Shown one piece after another: positions 35,201 through 43,108 of a stretch of 64,000 nt of DNA. The notes beneath the pieces were generated by a model. The model worked only from the letters and a program-made list of their open reading frames with translations. It was not told the DNA's origin and did no database searches. Source of the DNA: an uncultured Gammaproteobacteria bacterium (GTDB taxonomy: Bacteria > Pseudomonadota > Gammaproteobacteria > Arenicellales > JAANXG01); NCBI GenBank assembly GCA_947258785.1, contig CAMYJT010000008.1, forward strand, positions 62,001-126,000, in the 5' to 3' direction. Position numbers and translations under genes: made by a program. Positions within the stretch are counted from its first letter, which is position 1. Every line of letters begins with the position of its first letter.

Positions 35201-36347
35201 CACCGAATGGGAACGGACCCAGGCTGCCGTGCGCAAGGGAGAAGAACGGGTTCGCCTGTTGTTGGAATACACCCATGAGGGCATATTCGGTCTGGACCGG
35301 GCGGGATTGTGCACGTTCGCCAATTTGGCCTGCGTCCGGCAATTGGGTTTCGACCGTGCTTCCCAACTTATTGGAAAAGACATCCATGCCCTCATTCACC
35401 GTCACTGTCCGGACAGTCCGCCGCGGCAGACACCGGACTGCCCGATACTGAATAGCCTGCATTCCGGCACAAAGACCAACCTGCAGGACGAGATGCTTTC
35501 GCGCGCCGATGGCAGTACGTTTCCGGTGGAGTTTCACGCCTCCCCCATGTATTCGAAGGATGAATCCATAGGATCGGTGGTCACGTTTGTCGACGCCTCC
35601 CAGCGTCGCGCTATTGAAAGCAGGCTGCGAGAACAACAAACCGAACTGGCCCGTGTCACCCGCTTGACTACGATGGGCGAGATGGCCTCGGGACTGGCCC
35701 ACGAGTTGAATCAACCGTTGAGCGCAATCGCCCACTACTGTGACGCCGGATTATCAATTGTTCGCGGCGGCGGTGCCTCCGACCCAGGATTGACCGAGGT
35801 GCTCACCGAAGCCTACGAACAGGCGCAGCGGGCGGGAGACATCATCCGCAACATGCGCCAATTCGTGTCCAAAAAAACAACCTCAAAATCCTGGGTGAAT
35901 GTTAACGAGCTGATTCACGATACCATTCGTTTCATGCAGCCAGAAGGGCGCGATAAAGGCATTGCGGTCCGCACCGAAGCGGCAAACAATCCCATGGAAC
36001 TGATGTTGGACAAGGTTCAAGTTCAACAGGTGCTGGTCAACCTGGTGCGCAACGGATTCGAGGCGATGGAGAACGGCCACAAAGGAACCAAGGAAGTATT
36101 GGTGCGCACCAGATGGCTGGACGATTCCACCGCTCAGATCACGATTCAAGACTCCGGCCCCGGGATCGAAGCAGGCATCGCCGATCGCCTGTTTGAGCCT
36201 TACGAAACCAGCAAGTACGACGGCATGGGCATGGGCCTGCCCATCAGCCGCTCGATTGTCGAAGCGCATGGTGGCAGATTGTGGCTGGACACGAGCGTCA
36301 GCCACGGCGCATGTTTTCACTTAGAACTGCCGAAAGTTCATCACTAA
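32289..36347 (+). CDS. Multi-PAS sensor histidine kinase with SBP_bac_3 sensor domain
   Basis: About 1352 residues: signal segment, periplasmic solute-binding (SBP_bac_3) domain at 30-255 (VTVGVADNRPIVFREGPGRYTGLAVEFLE), membrane helix at about 268-290, PAS domains near 303-417, 424-540, 717-847, 854-974 and 980-1104, a GAF-like domain near 550-714, HisKA with TTMGEMASGLAHELNQPLSAIAHY (His near 1138) and an HATPase ending at 1352. The His box is of the FixL/TtrS class. It would bind a small ligand outside and integrate redox or gas signals inside. The FixJ-type regulator follows after six bases. An upstream ATG at 32256 is possible. Confidence 0.93.
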   Translation: MARIRQYTRRFLTIPMVLVLGAAVEAAADDKRVVTVGVADNRPIVFREGPGRYTGLAVEFLELVAAHEGWHLRYLHGAWSEMLQHLENNQLDLLLGIAYSPERAKRFHLSDQTLINNWAIVYAPPEARINSFTELQDRRVALMAHSIHSIAFNQLMERFGFSYQPITVGDYHSVIRAIDNGEADAGIVNRIFSALDGRIHRHDGAATPIIFNPVEVRYASPRTRGRGLLQTIDLHLLKQKAHRDSSYYRLLSKWLHTTNPRPTSAWISWGLPTTGGLLLIAVIASLALRKRLHQRTKALHSSKEQYRQLLDLAQEGIWVIDRDDVTTFVNPAMAKMLGYQDQELLGRNVRSFMDEQGVKRFEESLQRRLEGLSEQLDFVFVHKDGRQIHTVIAASGITNEAGEYMGAIAGVMDITDRQESEVALRDSEERYRSLIDGSIEGILIHTSLRPLFVNRSFAVMLGYEAPEEILEMESLVPHIAAHDRNRVVAYANGENTPRQYEFDAVRRDGSVISLQSLGHEIIWMGRPATQNTVIDVTERNRAEHNAQRHLVHLNISERIIRIGLRSASVDDMLHDVMREVLNVFACDRAWISYPCDPTAESWRIPVQRSRPEWSGALAANTRQNMSPDAADVFRHAVESLNAICYDGSSHNVPDMARRLSVQSQMTMAIRPRVDRPWLFGIHHCAEPHVYDDDEVQLFEAIGHRLAEALTSLLVMRDLRASEAEHHRLFDTMAQGLVYQDADGHIIAANPAASRILGFSREQLMDRASLKPNWRTVHEDGTDFPAEQHPSQMAMRLGKPVEGVIMGVFHPDKERYRWILVNAVPEFRRGEDRPYRVFTTFSNITQLKRSQERLRHSETGLAEAQRIGRMGGWELDLSTGRITWSKEVGRLFGENHKQFSGTLEGFYNLVHPDDRARVIEAVEDGIRHGTVYEIQHRIRLQDGVELTVRERAEIVRDQAGHAVQLVGTVQDVTEWERTQAAVRKGEERVRLLLEYTHEGIFGLDRAGLCTFANLACVRQLGFDRASQLIGKDIHALIHRHCPDSPPRQTPDCPILNSLHSGTKTNLQDEMLSRADGSTFPVEFHASPMYSKDESIGSVVTFVDASQRRAIESRLREQQTELARVTRLTTMGEMASGLAHELNQPLSAIAHYCDAGLSIVRGGGASDPGLTEVLTEAYEQAQRAGDIIRNMRQFVSKKTTSKSWVNVNELIHDTIRFMQPEGRDKGIAVRTEAANNPMELMLDKVQVQQVLVNLVRNGFEAMENGHKGTKEVLVRTRWLDDSTAQITIQDSGPGIEAGIADRLFEPYETSKYDGMGMGLPISRSIVEAHGGRLWLDTSVSHGACFHLELPKVHH

Positions 36348-36353
36348 GCCGGC

Positions 36354-36995
36354 ATGAACCCGCCCATGGTTTATCTGGTGGACGACGACGCGGCAGTCCG
36401 CAAGTCCCTGATGTTGTCGCTCGAACAACGTGGTCTGGCGGTCCGGGCCTTCGATTCCGCCGAGGCCTTTCTAGACACCGGACCGTACACCAGACCGGGA
36501 TGCTTAGTGCTCGATATCCAAATGCCGGGAATAGATGGCCTGGAGCTGCAGCGCCGACTGCTTGAAATTGCCTGTGGCATTCCGATAATTTTTATTACCG
36601 GCCACGGCGACATACCGATGTCAGTCAAGGCCATGAAAATGGGCGCACTCGACTTCCTTGAAAAACCGGTCCGGCACGATGCATTAGTTAAGAGTATCCA
36701 ACGGGCGCTGGCACGGGACACAATCGCCAACGAACGGGAGCTCGAAAAGACCGCTATCCTGGAACGGTACGCGCGGCTCACACCGCGCGAAAAGGAAATA
36801 ATGTCGTTGCTGGTCTGCAATCTGGGCAACATCACCAACAAACAAATCGCCGACAAACTGGCGATCAGCTATCGCACTGTGGACCACCACCGATCGCGGG
36901 TGATGGAAAAAATGGCGGCACAATCCCTTTCCCATCTTGTCGCCATGGACCGGGAATTTCGCTTGACCGACATCGCCGAAGCTCCAGCCCAATAA
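36354..36995 (+). CDS. FixJ/TtrR-type response regulator
   Basis: A 213-residue regulator: receiver domain (VYLVDDDAAVRKSL, phosphoacceptor Asp in LVLDIQMPGIDGLEL near residue 54, TGHGDIPMSVKAMKMGALDFLEKP) and a C-terminal LuxR-type helix-turn-helix (LTPREKEIMSLLVCNLGNITNKQIADKLAISYRTVDHHRSRVMEKM). It is the partner of the kinase at 32289. Its targets probably include the divergent tetraheme cytochromes. Confidence 0.94.
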   Translation: MNPPMVYLVDDDAAVRKSLMLSLEQRGLAVRAFDSAEAFLDTGPYTRPGCLVLDIQMPGIDGLELQRRLLEIACGIPIIFITGHGDIPMSVKAMKMGALDFLEKPVRHDALVKSIQRALARDTIANERELEKTAILERYARLTPREKEIMSLLVCNLGNITNKQIADKLAISYRTVDHHRSRVMEKMAAQSLSHLVAMDREFRLTDIAEAPAQ

Positions 36996-37005
36996 TCCGT
37001 CCGGT

Positions 37006-37176
37006 CTAGCCCGGATATTGCACTAAGGATCGCGCAAGCTGGCGAAGAGATCGGGCCAGGGCCGCGATAGGCGATGGCCCGGGTACAAAATGTCACTTAC
37101 GCATTTGCGTGAATTCGCCATATCAATTATGTCGATAGCGCTGATTTTCGCCGCCTTGGTGCAATATTCGGGCTAG
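37006..37176. mobile_element. Complete TIR-bounded repeat element, 171 bp (MITE-like)
   Basis: Left end 37006-37028 starts CTAGCCCGGATATTGCACTA and right end 37154-37176 ends GGTGCAATATTCGGGCTAG; they are inverted repeats of 23 bp with two mismatches. The interior has no gene. Residues 37031-37055 include the core AAGCTGGCGAAGAGATCGGG shared with the copy at 57276. Both ends carry CTAG. No transposase is in the window. Confidence 0.75.
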
Positions 37177-37199
37177 TGACGCAGGATATTTTTCTAATG

Positions 37200-37607
37200 T
37201 CAATCGGCATCCCGGAGTGCATCCGCGGCCGCGAGCGATCTGAGCCTCCTGTCCACATCCTTTATCGATGGCACAGGTAGTACTACGCCCCTGATATCGA
37301 CCACCGGCAGACGGAAGATTTTCTGGTAGAACCCGATCGCATCCAGTTTGTCCCGCAATTCCTGCGCCACTTCATGATCGTCGTCCACATTGAGCACCGA
37401 TAAAGGCATGCCCCAGGCCTCGATTGTATTGACCATTTGATCGCAGCGTTGTCCGCATTCATTCGAGACGTACACGACAACATCTCCGTGTGACGCGCCG
37501 CTCCACCACCAGGAATTACGGAGTCCGAAATCCCAGACTGCGTATCCGAGCCCAAGCAACAACCCCAACCCGACCAGGTTGGCTAGAGAGATTCGACCAC
37601 ACGGCAC
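37200..37607 (-). CDS. Membrane-anchored glutaredoxin-like protein
   Basis: A 135-residue protein with an N-terminal membrane helix (LANLVGLGLLLGLGYAVWDF) and a short thioredoxin-fold domain: VVVYVSNECGQRCDQMVNTIEAWGM, with a CxxxC spacing instead of the usual CxxC, then FRLPVVDIRGVVLPVPS, in which the cis-Pro follows FRL. It could be a periplasmic thiol-redox or metal-binding protein. Start is a GTG at 37607, with no better in-frame ATG. Its left end lies close to the repeat element at 37006-37176. Confidence 0.6.
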   Translation of the reverse strand: MPCGRISLANLVGLGLLLGLGYAVWDFGLRNSWWWSGASHGDVVVYVSNECGQRCDQMVNTIEAWGMPLSVLNVDDDHEVAQELRDKLDAIGFYQKIFRLPVVDIRGVVLPVPSIKDVDRRLRSLAAADALRDAD

Positions 37608-37710
37608 CCGATCATTTCCCTATAACTGGTTTGATATCATTATTATAGAGACTTTACTGGCATGTAGTGGATGCACGACCTGGTACCGCGCAGTGCATGA
37701 CCGGAATCAG

Positions 37711-40700
37711 TCAACGTTCAATGTTGAACAGCAAATCGCCTCCGCTCTCGCGGCTCGAAGTTTCGGTTTGCAACATCCATCGTTTTGACAGCTCGTAACG
37801 CACGCGAAAGACGTTCAAGGTATTCGCAAGACCGGCCGCATAAGAGATATACAGGCGCGGCGTCAGATATTTACCCAGCACCAGCGCAGTATCCAATTCT
37901 TCTTGTTCCAAATTCGGGCTGGTCTCAAGCGTGAGTTTCTCCAAACCGAACGTCGATTTAATCCGCTCCGTCACGCCGATGTCACCGCCCCTGGGCAACA
38001 ATGTGCTGGCGGCGTTGAGCAGCAGAGTGGCGTCGCCCTTACCAATTTGATCCCGCGACCTCCCCAATACCAGATAGGACAGCTTGTCGGTGTCGGACAT
38101 GGCAGGATCCGAAGTCAGTGAAAATTCCGGCTGCCGGAGGACACCTTGGACACTCGCCGTGACCGATACCTTGTCGACTTTTCGTACCACCCGGACATCC
38201 AGACCCGGGTTGTCGATGGCACCACCAGTATAGATCAGTCGCCCGGCATCAATATCCAGCTTGCGCCCATACATGGTGTAGACCCCATTTACGACATTGA
38301 TCACACCGTTCACCAGTATCGGCCTTGACGGCTCCTGGGTGATTTCCACGTCGCCGTGCAGCATGCCAGTGAGACCGAAACCTTCGAAGCGCACCTTGTC
38401 ACCTAGTGTCAAACGAAGCCTGGTGCGGGTCGTCAGAGTGGGTGGCGCCTGTGCGGCGGTCGCCGTAACGATCACCACATCCGGGGACAATGTGACGCTC
38501 GACCCGGTACTGAGTTGCGGAGCTATGGTTGCCTCGCCGATGGATACGCTACCGGAGACCGAGAGCCCCTCCGGTCGTAGGGTGAGCTTGAGGTCCGGTG
38601 AAGCGATCACTCTGGCTTCGGGAAGATTAACGACATCAGCATCGGTACCGATGACGAACAGGTCAACCCGCCAGTTCCGGGGATCGGTAAACTGCAACGT
38701 GCCTCCGGTTTTCAGTGTGCCGGCGCCGGCGTTGGCATCGGCGGTCAAGCGAATCATCGATTCATCCTCGCTCTGCAGCCGGATGTTCACATCTGTCAAT
38801 CGGCTCCCCGTTTGTGGGACCACAACCGTGGCGCGGGAGACCCGGGCCACAGCGTTCAGCCCCGGCCGCTCCAGATTGCCGTCCAAGGTCAGGGTGACAT
38901 CGAGTTCCCCCCCCCGGACTCCGATGTTTGGCAGCAACACTCTCAATGGGTCCAGGGACGATAACCGCACCCGCAGTTCAGACCGAATTGTCGGCAACCG
39001 GGCACCATCGAACAACTCGTCTACCACCATCGATCCAGTCAGCGTTCCTTGGTCTTCGAGGGTCCCGCGCAGCTGAGCCCTCAAGCGGCGGTCTTCCAGA
39101 GTCGCGTCGATAACAATGTCCCGGTAGCTGGTCAAAAACGGCTCTTCGTCAATGGTCAGCGATGCAGACCCTTGGTCTGCCCGCAACTGGGCAACAACCG
39201 CCAGCGGATCGATCTTGTCGCCGCGAACCCTCGCGTAGCCGGAGATCACCCCGGACCACGTCATTTCCGGCCTTATCAACCGGCCCAGTGCGACGGTGGA
39301 CAGCGACTCAAGGTCGATTTCGGCATTCCAACCGGCGCCCTTCCCCCATCTCCCAGCTAAACACAGGCGGCCGACAAGGCTGACCCAACAGGCCCGCTTT
39401 ACCCGGACATGCTTAGGTGCCAACTCTAGTGTCGCGCCGCCATCGGCCAATGACCAATCGGTGTTCAAGATATTCTGCAACTCGATGCGCTGCAGATCCG
39501 CAACCCATGTCCCATCCCGCCAACTGCCGCCGCCGCTGACCCGTACACGCGATTGCCGGTGCGTCGCTGAAACACGCAATACATGATCGCTGGTACGGCC
39601 ATGACCCCACACCGACACCTCGTGAACCGTTCGCTCGCCCAAACTGGCGCTGGCCAGGGTGACATCGACACGGGAAGGATCTTTATCGGTGGTGTCGATG
39701 TCCAGATCGGCTTTCAAACCCCGGGCCTGGTATCCAGCAAGGCTCAAATACGGCACGTCCGCCCTCATTGTGATCCTGAGCGCGGAACGCAAGTCGATCA
39801 CCTTGGCGTTCAACATCACCTTGTCGGCCGCTCGAGTCGGCGTCGCCAACCCGGATTCCAACAACGACAAAGTGCCGTCAACGGTCACCGTAAACGAGTC
39901 AAGGTCCCCATCAACGATATATCGCCCATGCGGCGCCACCCATTCCACGGATTCCCGCCAGGGATACGTGAGGTCCTTCCACGTGCCACTGAGATGAAAA
40001 GACGCTGGGGCTGATGGCGACAAACCGATGTGGCCCGATGCCGTCATCAAAGTCGGTGTGCCTTCACGGGTCAGTGTCAGCTGATTTATGCGCAACTCCG
40101 GTGACGCCCAGTCGATTTCGACCCCGGACACCGTCAGCGGCCCCCACTCAGCGTGCTCAAATCTGATGGTTCCGGAACCCGAGACGGTGTCCAAGCCGCC
40201 ACCCGCCTGCAAGCGACCGCTCAGCCGCCAGGCCGGCCAATCCTGATTCAGGTCCTGTAAAGTCGTCTCTTGCAGCTGGACCTGGCCCGACCAGCGGGCT
40301 AGACCGAGTGGTTCTGTAACCTCCAGAGTCACCTCGCCGACCGGCGGTGACGTCAAGACAGATCGTGTTGTCAGATGTTTAAGATTACCGGTAATCACAC
40401 TTCGCCCGCGCACTGTTATCGCCACTGAAGAGTGCTCGACGGACCAATCGAGTTTGAGATCCAGGGGGTAATCGCCGGTTGGTGTGATCCGCCCAGCGGC
40501 CTGCAACGCATATTCCGCCGCGACGAGCTGGAACTGCTCGATGTGTACGGCAGCCGAATCGATGCGACCGCGTAGCCGGATCGTGTCCACCACCAAGGGA
40601 TCGCTGGACGGTTGCTCGAGCAGCTGGATATCGTCGACACCCGCCTCTTCAACCACCACTCGTAGCGGCAACCCTATTTCCGGCAGCAAGATTTTGTCAT

Positions 40701-41037
40701 CGTCGGACGACTCGGTCGCCCCCCGCTGCATCGACAGCTGTCGCATGAAAATACGTCGAATATAGAGTGTGTCGTCGAATATGGCCCACGGCTGCCAATC
40801 GAACTCGACTGAACCGAGGGTGACGACATTACCGGTCCGGTCGCGGTAACGAACGTCGTGGATGGTCATAGGCCCCACCAGACGGCCTTCAACCCGGCCG
40901 AAGGCGAACTCGGCGGAGACGTGTCCGATCACCAGACGGACCGCCCAATCCAACCCCTGTGCAGTCCCAAACAGCCAACCCGCAGCTAGCGTCAATCCGA
41001 ACAGCGCGAACGCCGCAACGATCCAGAATCGGCGCAT
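37711..41037 (-). CDS. tamB: TamB, inner-membrane part of the translocation and assembly module
   Basis: A 1108-residue protein with an N-terminal membrane anchor (IVAAFALFGLTLAAGWLFG) and long beta-helical AsmA-like/DUF490 sequence, ending in the conserved C-terminal TamB region (LNAASTLLPRGGDIGVTERIKSTFGLEKL, LVLGKYLTPRLYISY). TamB spans the periplasm and, with TamA, moves phospholipid or outer-membrane proteins to the outer membrane. Its start directly follows the tamA stop, so the two form an operon. Confidence 0.93.
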   Translation of the reverse strand: MRRFWIVAAFALFGLTLAAGWLFGTAQGLDWAVRLVIGHVSAEFAFGRVEGRLVGPMTIHDVRYRDRTGNVVTLGSVEFDWQPWAIFDDTLYIRRIFMRQLSMQRGATESSDDDKILLPEIGLPLRVVVEEAGVDDIQLLEQPSSDPLVVDTIRLRGRIDSAAVHIEQFQLVAAEYALQAAGRITPTGDYPLDLKLDWSVEHSSVAITVRGRSVITGNLKHLTTRSVLTSPPVGEVTLEVTEPLGLARWSGQVQLQETTLQDLNQDWPAWRLSGRLQAGGGLDTVSGSGTIRFEHAEWGPLTVSGVEIDWASPELRINQLTLTREGTPTLMTASGHIGLSPSAPASFHLSGTWKDLTYPWRESVEWVAPHGRYIVDGDLDSFTVTVDGTLSLLESGLATPTRAADKVMLNAKVIDLRSALRITMRADVPYLSLAGYQARGLKADLDIDTTDKDPSRVDVTLASASLGERTVHEVSVWGHGRTSDHVLRVSATHRQSRVRVSGGGSWRDGTWVADLQRIELQNILNTDWSLADGGATLELAPKHVRVKRACWVSLVGRLCLAGRWGKGAGWNAEIDLESLSTVALGRLIRPEMTWSGVISGYARVRGDKIDPLAVVAQLRADQGSASLTIDEEPFLTSYRDIVIDATLEDRRLRAQLRGTLEDQGTLTGSMVVDELFDGARLPTIRSELRVRLSSLDPLRVLLPNIGVRGGELDVTLTLDGNLERPGLNAVARVSRATVVVPQTGSRLTDVNIRLQSEDESMIRLTADANAGAGTLKTGGTLQFTDPRNWRVDLFVIGTDADVVNLPEARVIASPDLKLTLRPEGLSVSGSVSIGEATIAPQLSTGSSVTLSPDVVIVTATAAQAPPTLTTRTRLRLTLGDKVRFEGFGLTGMLHGDVEITQEPSRPILVNGVINVVNGVYTMYGRKLDIDAGRLIYTGGAIDNPGLDVRVVRKVDKVSVTASVQGVLRQPEFSLTSDPAMSDTDKLSYLVLGRSRDQIGKGDATLLLNAASTLLPRGGDIGVTERIKSTFGLEKLTLETSPNLEQEELDTALVLGKYLTPRLYISYAAGLANTLNVFRVRYELSKRWMLQTETSSRESGGDLLFNIER

Positions 41038-42966
41038 CTAGAGATCCGGACCGATGGTGAAATGGAGCCGCCAGGGCTTACCCTTTTTCGATACGGCATT
41101 GGCGATGTCCAATCGAATCGGGCCTACCGGCGACCGCCAGCGCACACCGACACCTACGCCCTGCTCGAGGTCTTCATCAAAGTCATCGAAGGCATTGCCG
41201 GCATCCAGAAACGCCGACACGCTCCAGGCGCTGGTGATCCGATGCTCGTATTCCGCACTACCGATGATCATGTACCGGCCGCCGATCACGTTGCCGTCGT
41301 CGTCTTCCGGTCCAAGTTCCTCGTAAGCGAACCCGCGGACGGACTGGTCCCCGCCAGCAAAAAACCGGATGGAGGCGGGCAACACGGTGACGTCCGAGGC
41401 GAAAGTGACGCCTGCCTCGCCCCTCAGGATAAGGCGGCCATGGCTGCCGATCGGGAACAGCAATTTGCCTCGCAGGTAAGTCTGCGCGAAGCTGATGTTC
41501 GACAATATACCATCGTACGCCAATACCATGCTTATGTCGGCACGCAGCCCCCTGGTGGGAAACAAGCGGTCGTCCGCTGTAATCCACGACAAATTGACGC
41601 TCGGGGCCAGGAAGTCAACCGTGTCTTGTTGACCCGCGACAGTAAACGTCTCGTGCTGAAAATTGAGCATGTATTCCACGCTGGTTTTTCCGTGCACCGA
41701 ACTCCGGCTGATGCCGATACGCCCGAGCTCGCTCTCACTGGTGTCGGGATTGTCGTTCAGATAAGTGCCAAAGGTCGAAAAGCGATCGTTCCTGGGATTG
41801 CGTATGGGGATGATGTATCGCGCACTCGCTTCTTCACTGGTCTGCGACAAGGTCAGACCGGAGATGAATCGGTGCCCCCGGCGATTGACTCGGCGCTTCT
41901 CCCAGCCAAACTTACCGCGCGCTCCGGTATCGGTACCGTATCCCAATCCAAAGGTAAAGCGGGAGGGTTTGATGGCATCGAGTACAACGTCAATCGGAAC
42001 ACGATGATTCTCGGCGTCATCAATCCTTGGTGTGACTGCCACATCCACGAAATATCCGCTGTTCTGTAGTGCATTCTCCAATGCGATCAATCTCTTTGTC
42101 GAGTACCGCTGCCCGGGTTTTATCCTGCCGTAGCGTTCGAGGAACTCCCGGTCGAGTTCGCCCTGATCGAAGTTGATGTTTCCGAAATAAAACAGCGCTC
42201 CTGTTTCCAGGTGCAACGTAAGCTGCGCCTCATTGCGTTCCAGGTCTACCAAAATCTCGTGTCGATTGAATCGGGCGTCCAAATAAGCAAGTTCGATCGC
42301 TGTCGCGATTAATTCCCGTTTCGCGGATTCGTACACGGTGTGATCAACGATATAGTTCTTCCTGATTGGAAATGTCTCGAACAAAGCCAGTAGCTTGGGT
42401 TCGCTGTTCCCATCGCCCGAAATATCGGTTTCGATATACTGGTAACGCAGCGGTGGGCCCAATGTAACGTCATATCGTGCTGTCCACCGTTCATCGATGT
42501 GCGACAAACTGGCCTGAACCTCAGACTTGTAATAACCGAACGACTGCAGTGCAGTCTTTATTTGGCGCGATGCGCGACGATGCAAGGTCTTCAACTGCTG
42601 AGCATCGAGCGACGCCTTACCTCGCTCCCGATTGATGTCCAGGGCCGCCACCAGCTTATCTGTGATTGTTAAGGGTACGCCTTCGATGACGACGTCGAGG
42701 GCCGCCGCCGCATGGGCATGCGTACCCAGATCGACCAGTGTCAACATGGTAAGCAATGCGATGCGTCGGCAACCTAACGCGGGCCACGCACGGACGCTCA
42801 GAGCGGCCGGGAAGTTATATGTCTCAACGAGAAACGACACAGTAACCAGCCGCGACAGTCCAGGAGATCCAGATTCAACACCCTGCAACGATGATACACC
42901 AATTCGATGATTCCGGCGGATACCGGACCGGGTGTTTCCAATCACAGTCCTTCGACCCGCCGCCAC
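41038..42966 (-). CDS. tamA: TamA, BamA-family outer membrane protein
   Basis: Up to 642 residues: a signal region (CRRIALLTMLTLVDLGTHAHA), three POTRA-like domains at about 90-330 (VVIEGVPLTITDKLV onward), and a 16-strand barrel with RGLRADISMVLAYDG and the FFAGGDQSVRGFAYEELGP loop (the conserved VRGF/Y motif). The end WRLHFTIGPDL matches the family. The given start at 42966 is the outermost in-frame one and leaves about 85 residues ahead of the mature protein; the true start is probably later, but I see no clear ATG/GTG with a ribosome binding site. Confidence 0.9.
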   Translation of the reverse strand: MAAGRRTVIGNTRSGIRRNHRIGVSSLQGVESGSPGLSRLVTVSFLVETYNFPAALSVRAWPALGCRRIALLTMLTLVDLGTHAHAAAALDVVIEGVPLTITDKLVAALDINRERGKASLDAQQLKTLHRRASRQIKTALQSFGYYKSEVQASLSHIDERWTARYDVTLGPPLRYQYIETDISGDGNSEPKLLALFETFPIRKNYIVDHTVYESAKRELIATAIELAYLDARFNRHEILVDLERNEAQLTLHLETGALFYFGNINFDQGELDREFLERYGRIKPGQRYSTKRLIALENALQNSGYFVDVAVTPRIDDAENHRVPIDVVLDAIKPSRFTFGLGYGTDTGARGKFGWEKRRVNRRGHRFISGLTLSQTSEEASARYIIPIRNPRNDRFSTFGTYLNDNPDTSESELGRIGISRSSVHGKTSVEYMLNFQHETFTVAGQQDTVDFLAPSVNLSWITADDRLFPTRGLRADISMVLAYDGILSNISFAQTYLRGKLLFPIGSHGRLILRGEAGVTFASDVTVLPASIRFFAGGDQSVRGFAYEELGPEDDDGNVIGGRYMIIGSAEYEHRITSAWSVSAFLDAGNAFDDFDEDLEQGVGVGVRWRSPVGPIRLDIANAVSKKGKPWRLHFTIGPDL

Positions 42967-43007
42967 CGGCCACTATACGTCGCCGATAGAAAAAGTAGGG
43001 TCGGAGT

Positions 43008-43017
43008 CACATATTAC
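43008..43017 (+). repeat. Single GGGTCGGAGT core, relic of hairpin repeat
   Basis: AGGGTCGGAGTC at this site repeats the core of the perfect hairpin at 8231-8265, followed by ACATATTACGAC instead of the complementary arm. The similarity is too specific to ignore but the copy is only half of the palindrome. Confidence 0.4.
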
Positions 43018-43086
43018 GACCTCCACTTTATATGCTTCAGGCATGGCGTTCAGTTGCATGGGTCTTGCGTCAGCATCCGGGGTCCG

Positions 43087-43108
43087 CCTGGCGCAATATG
43101 CGGGCTAG
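43087..43108 (-). repeat. Right end of TIR-bounded repeat, fused to SulP gene end
   Basis: CCTGGCGCAATATGCGGGCTAG-like ending matches the right terminal repeat of the family. No left end is found in the preceding 130 bases. The terminal CTAG supplies the TAG stop of the SulP gene, which is read from the other strand (stop at 43105-43107). Confidence 0.6.

Noticed and set aside
41062..42069. 335-codon plus-strand frame
   Set aside because: It is antisense to tamA and has no recognisable domain.
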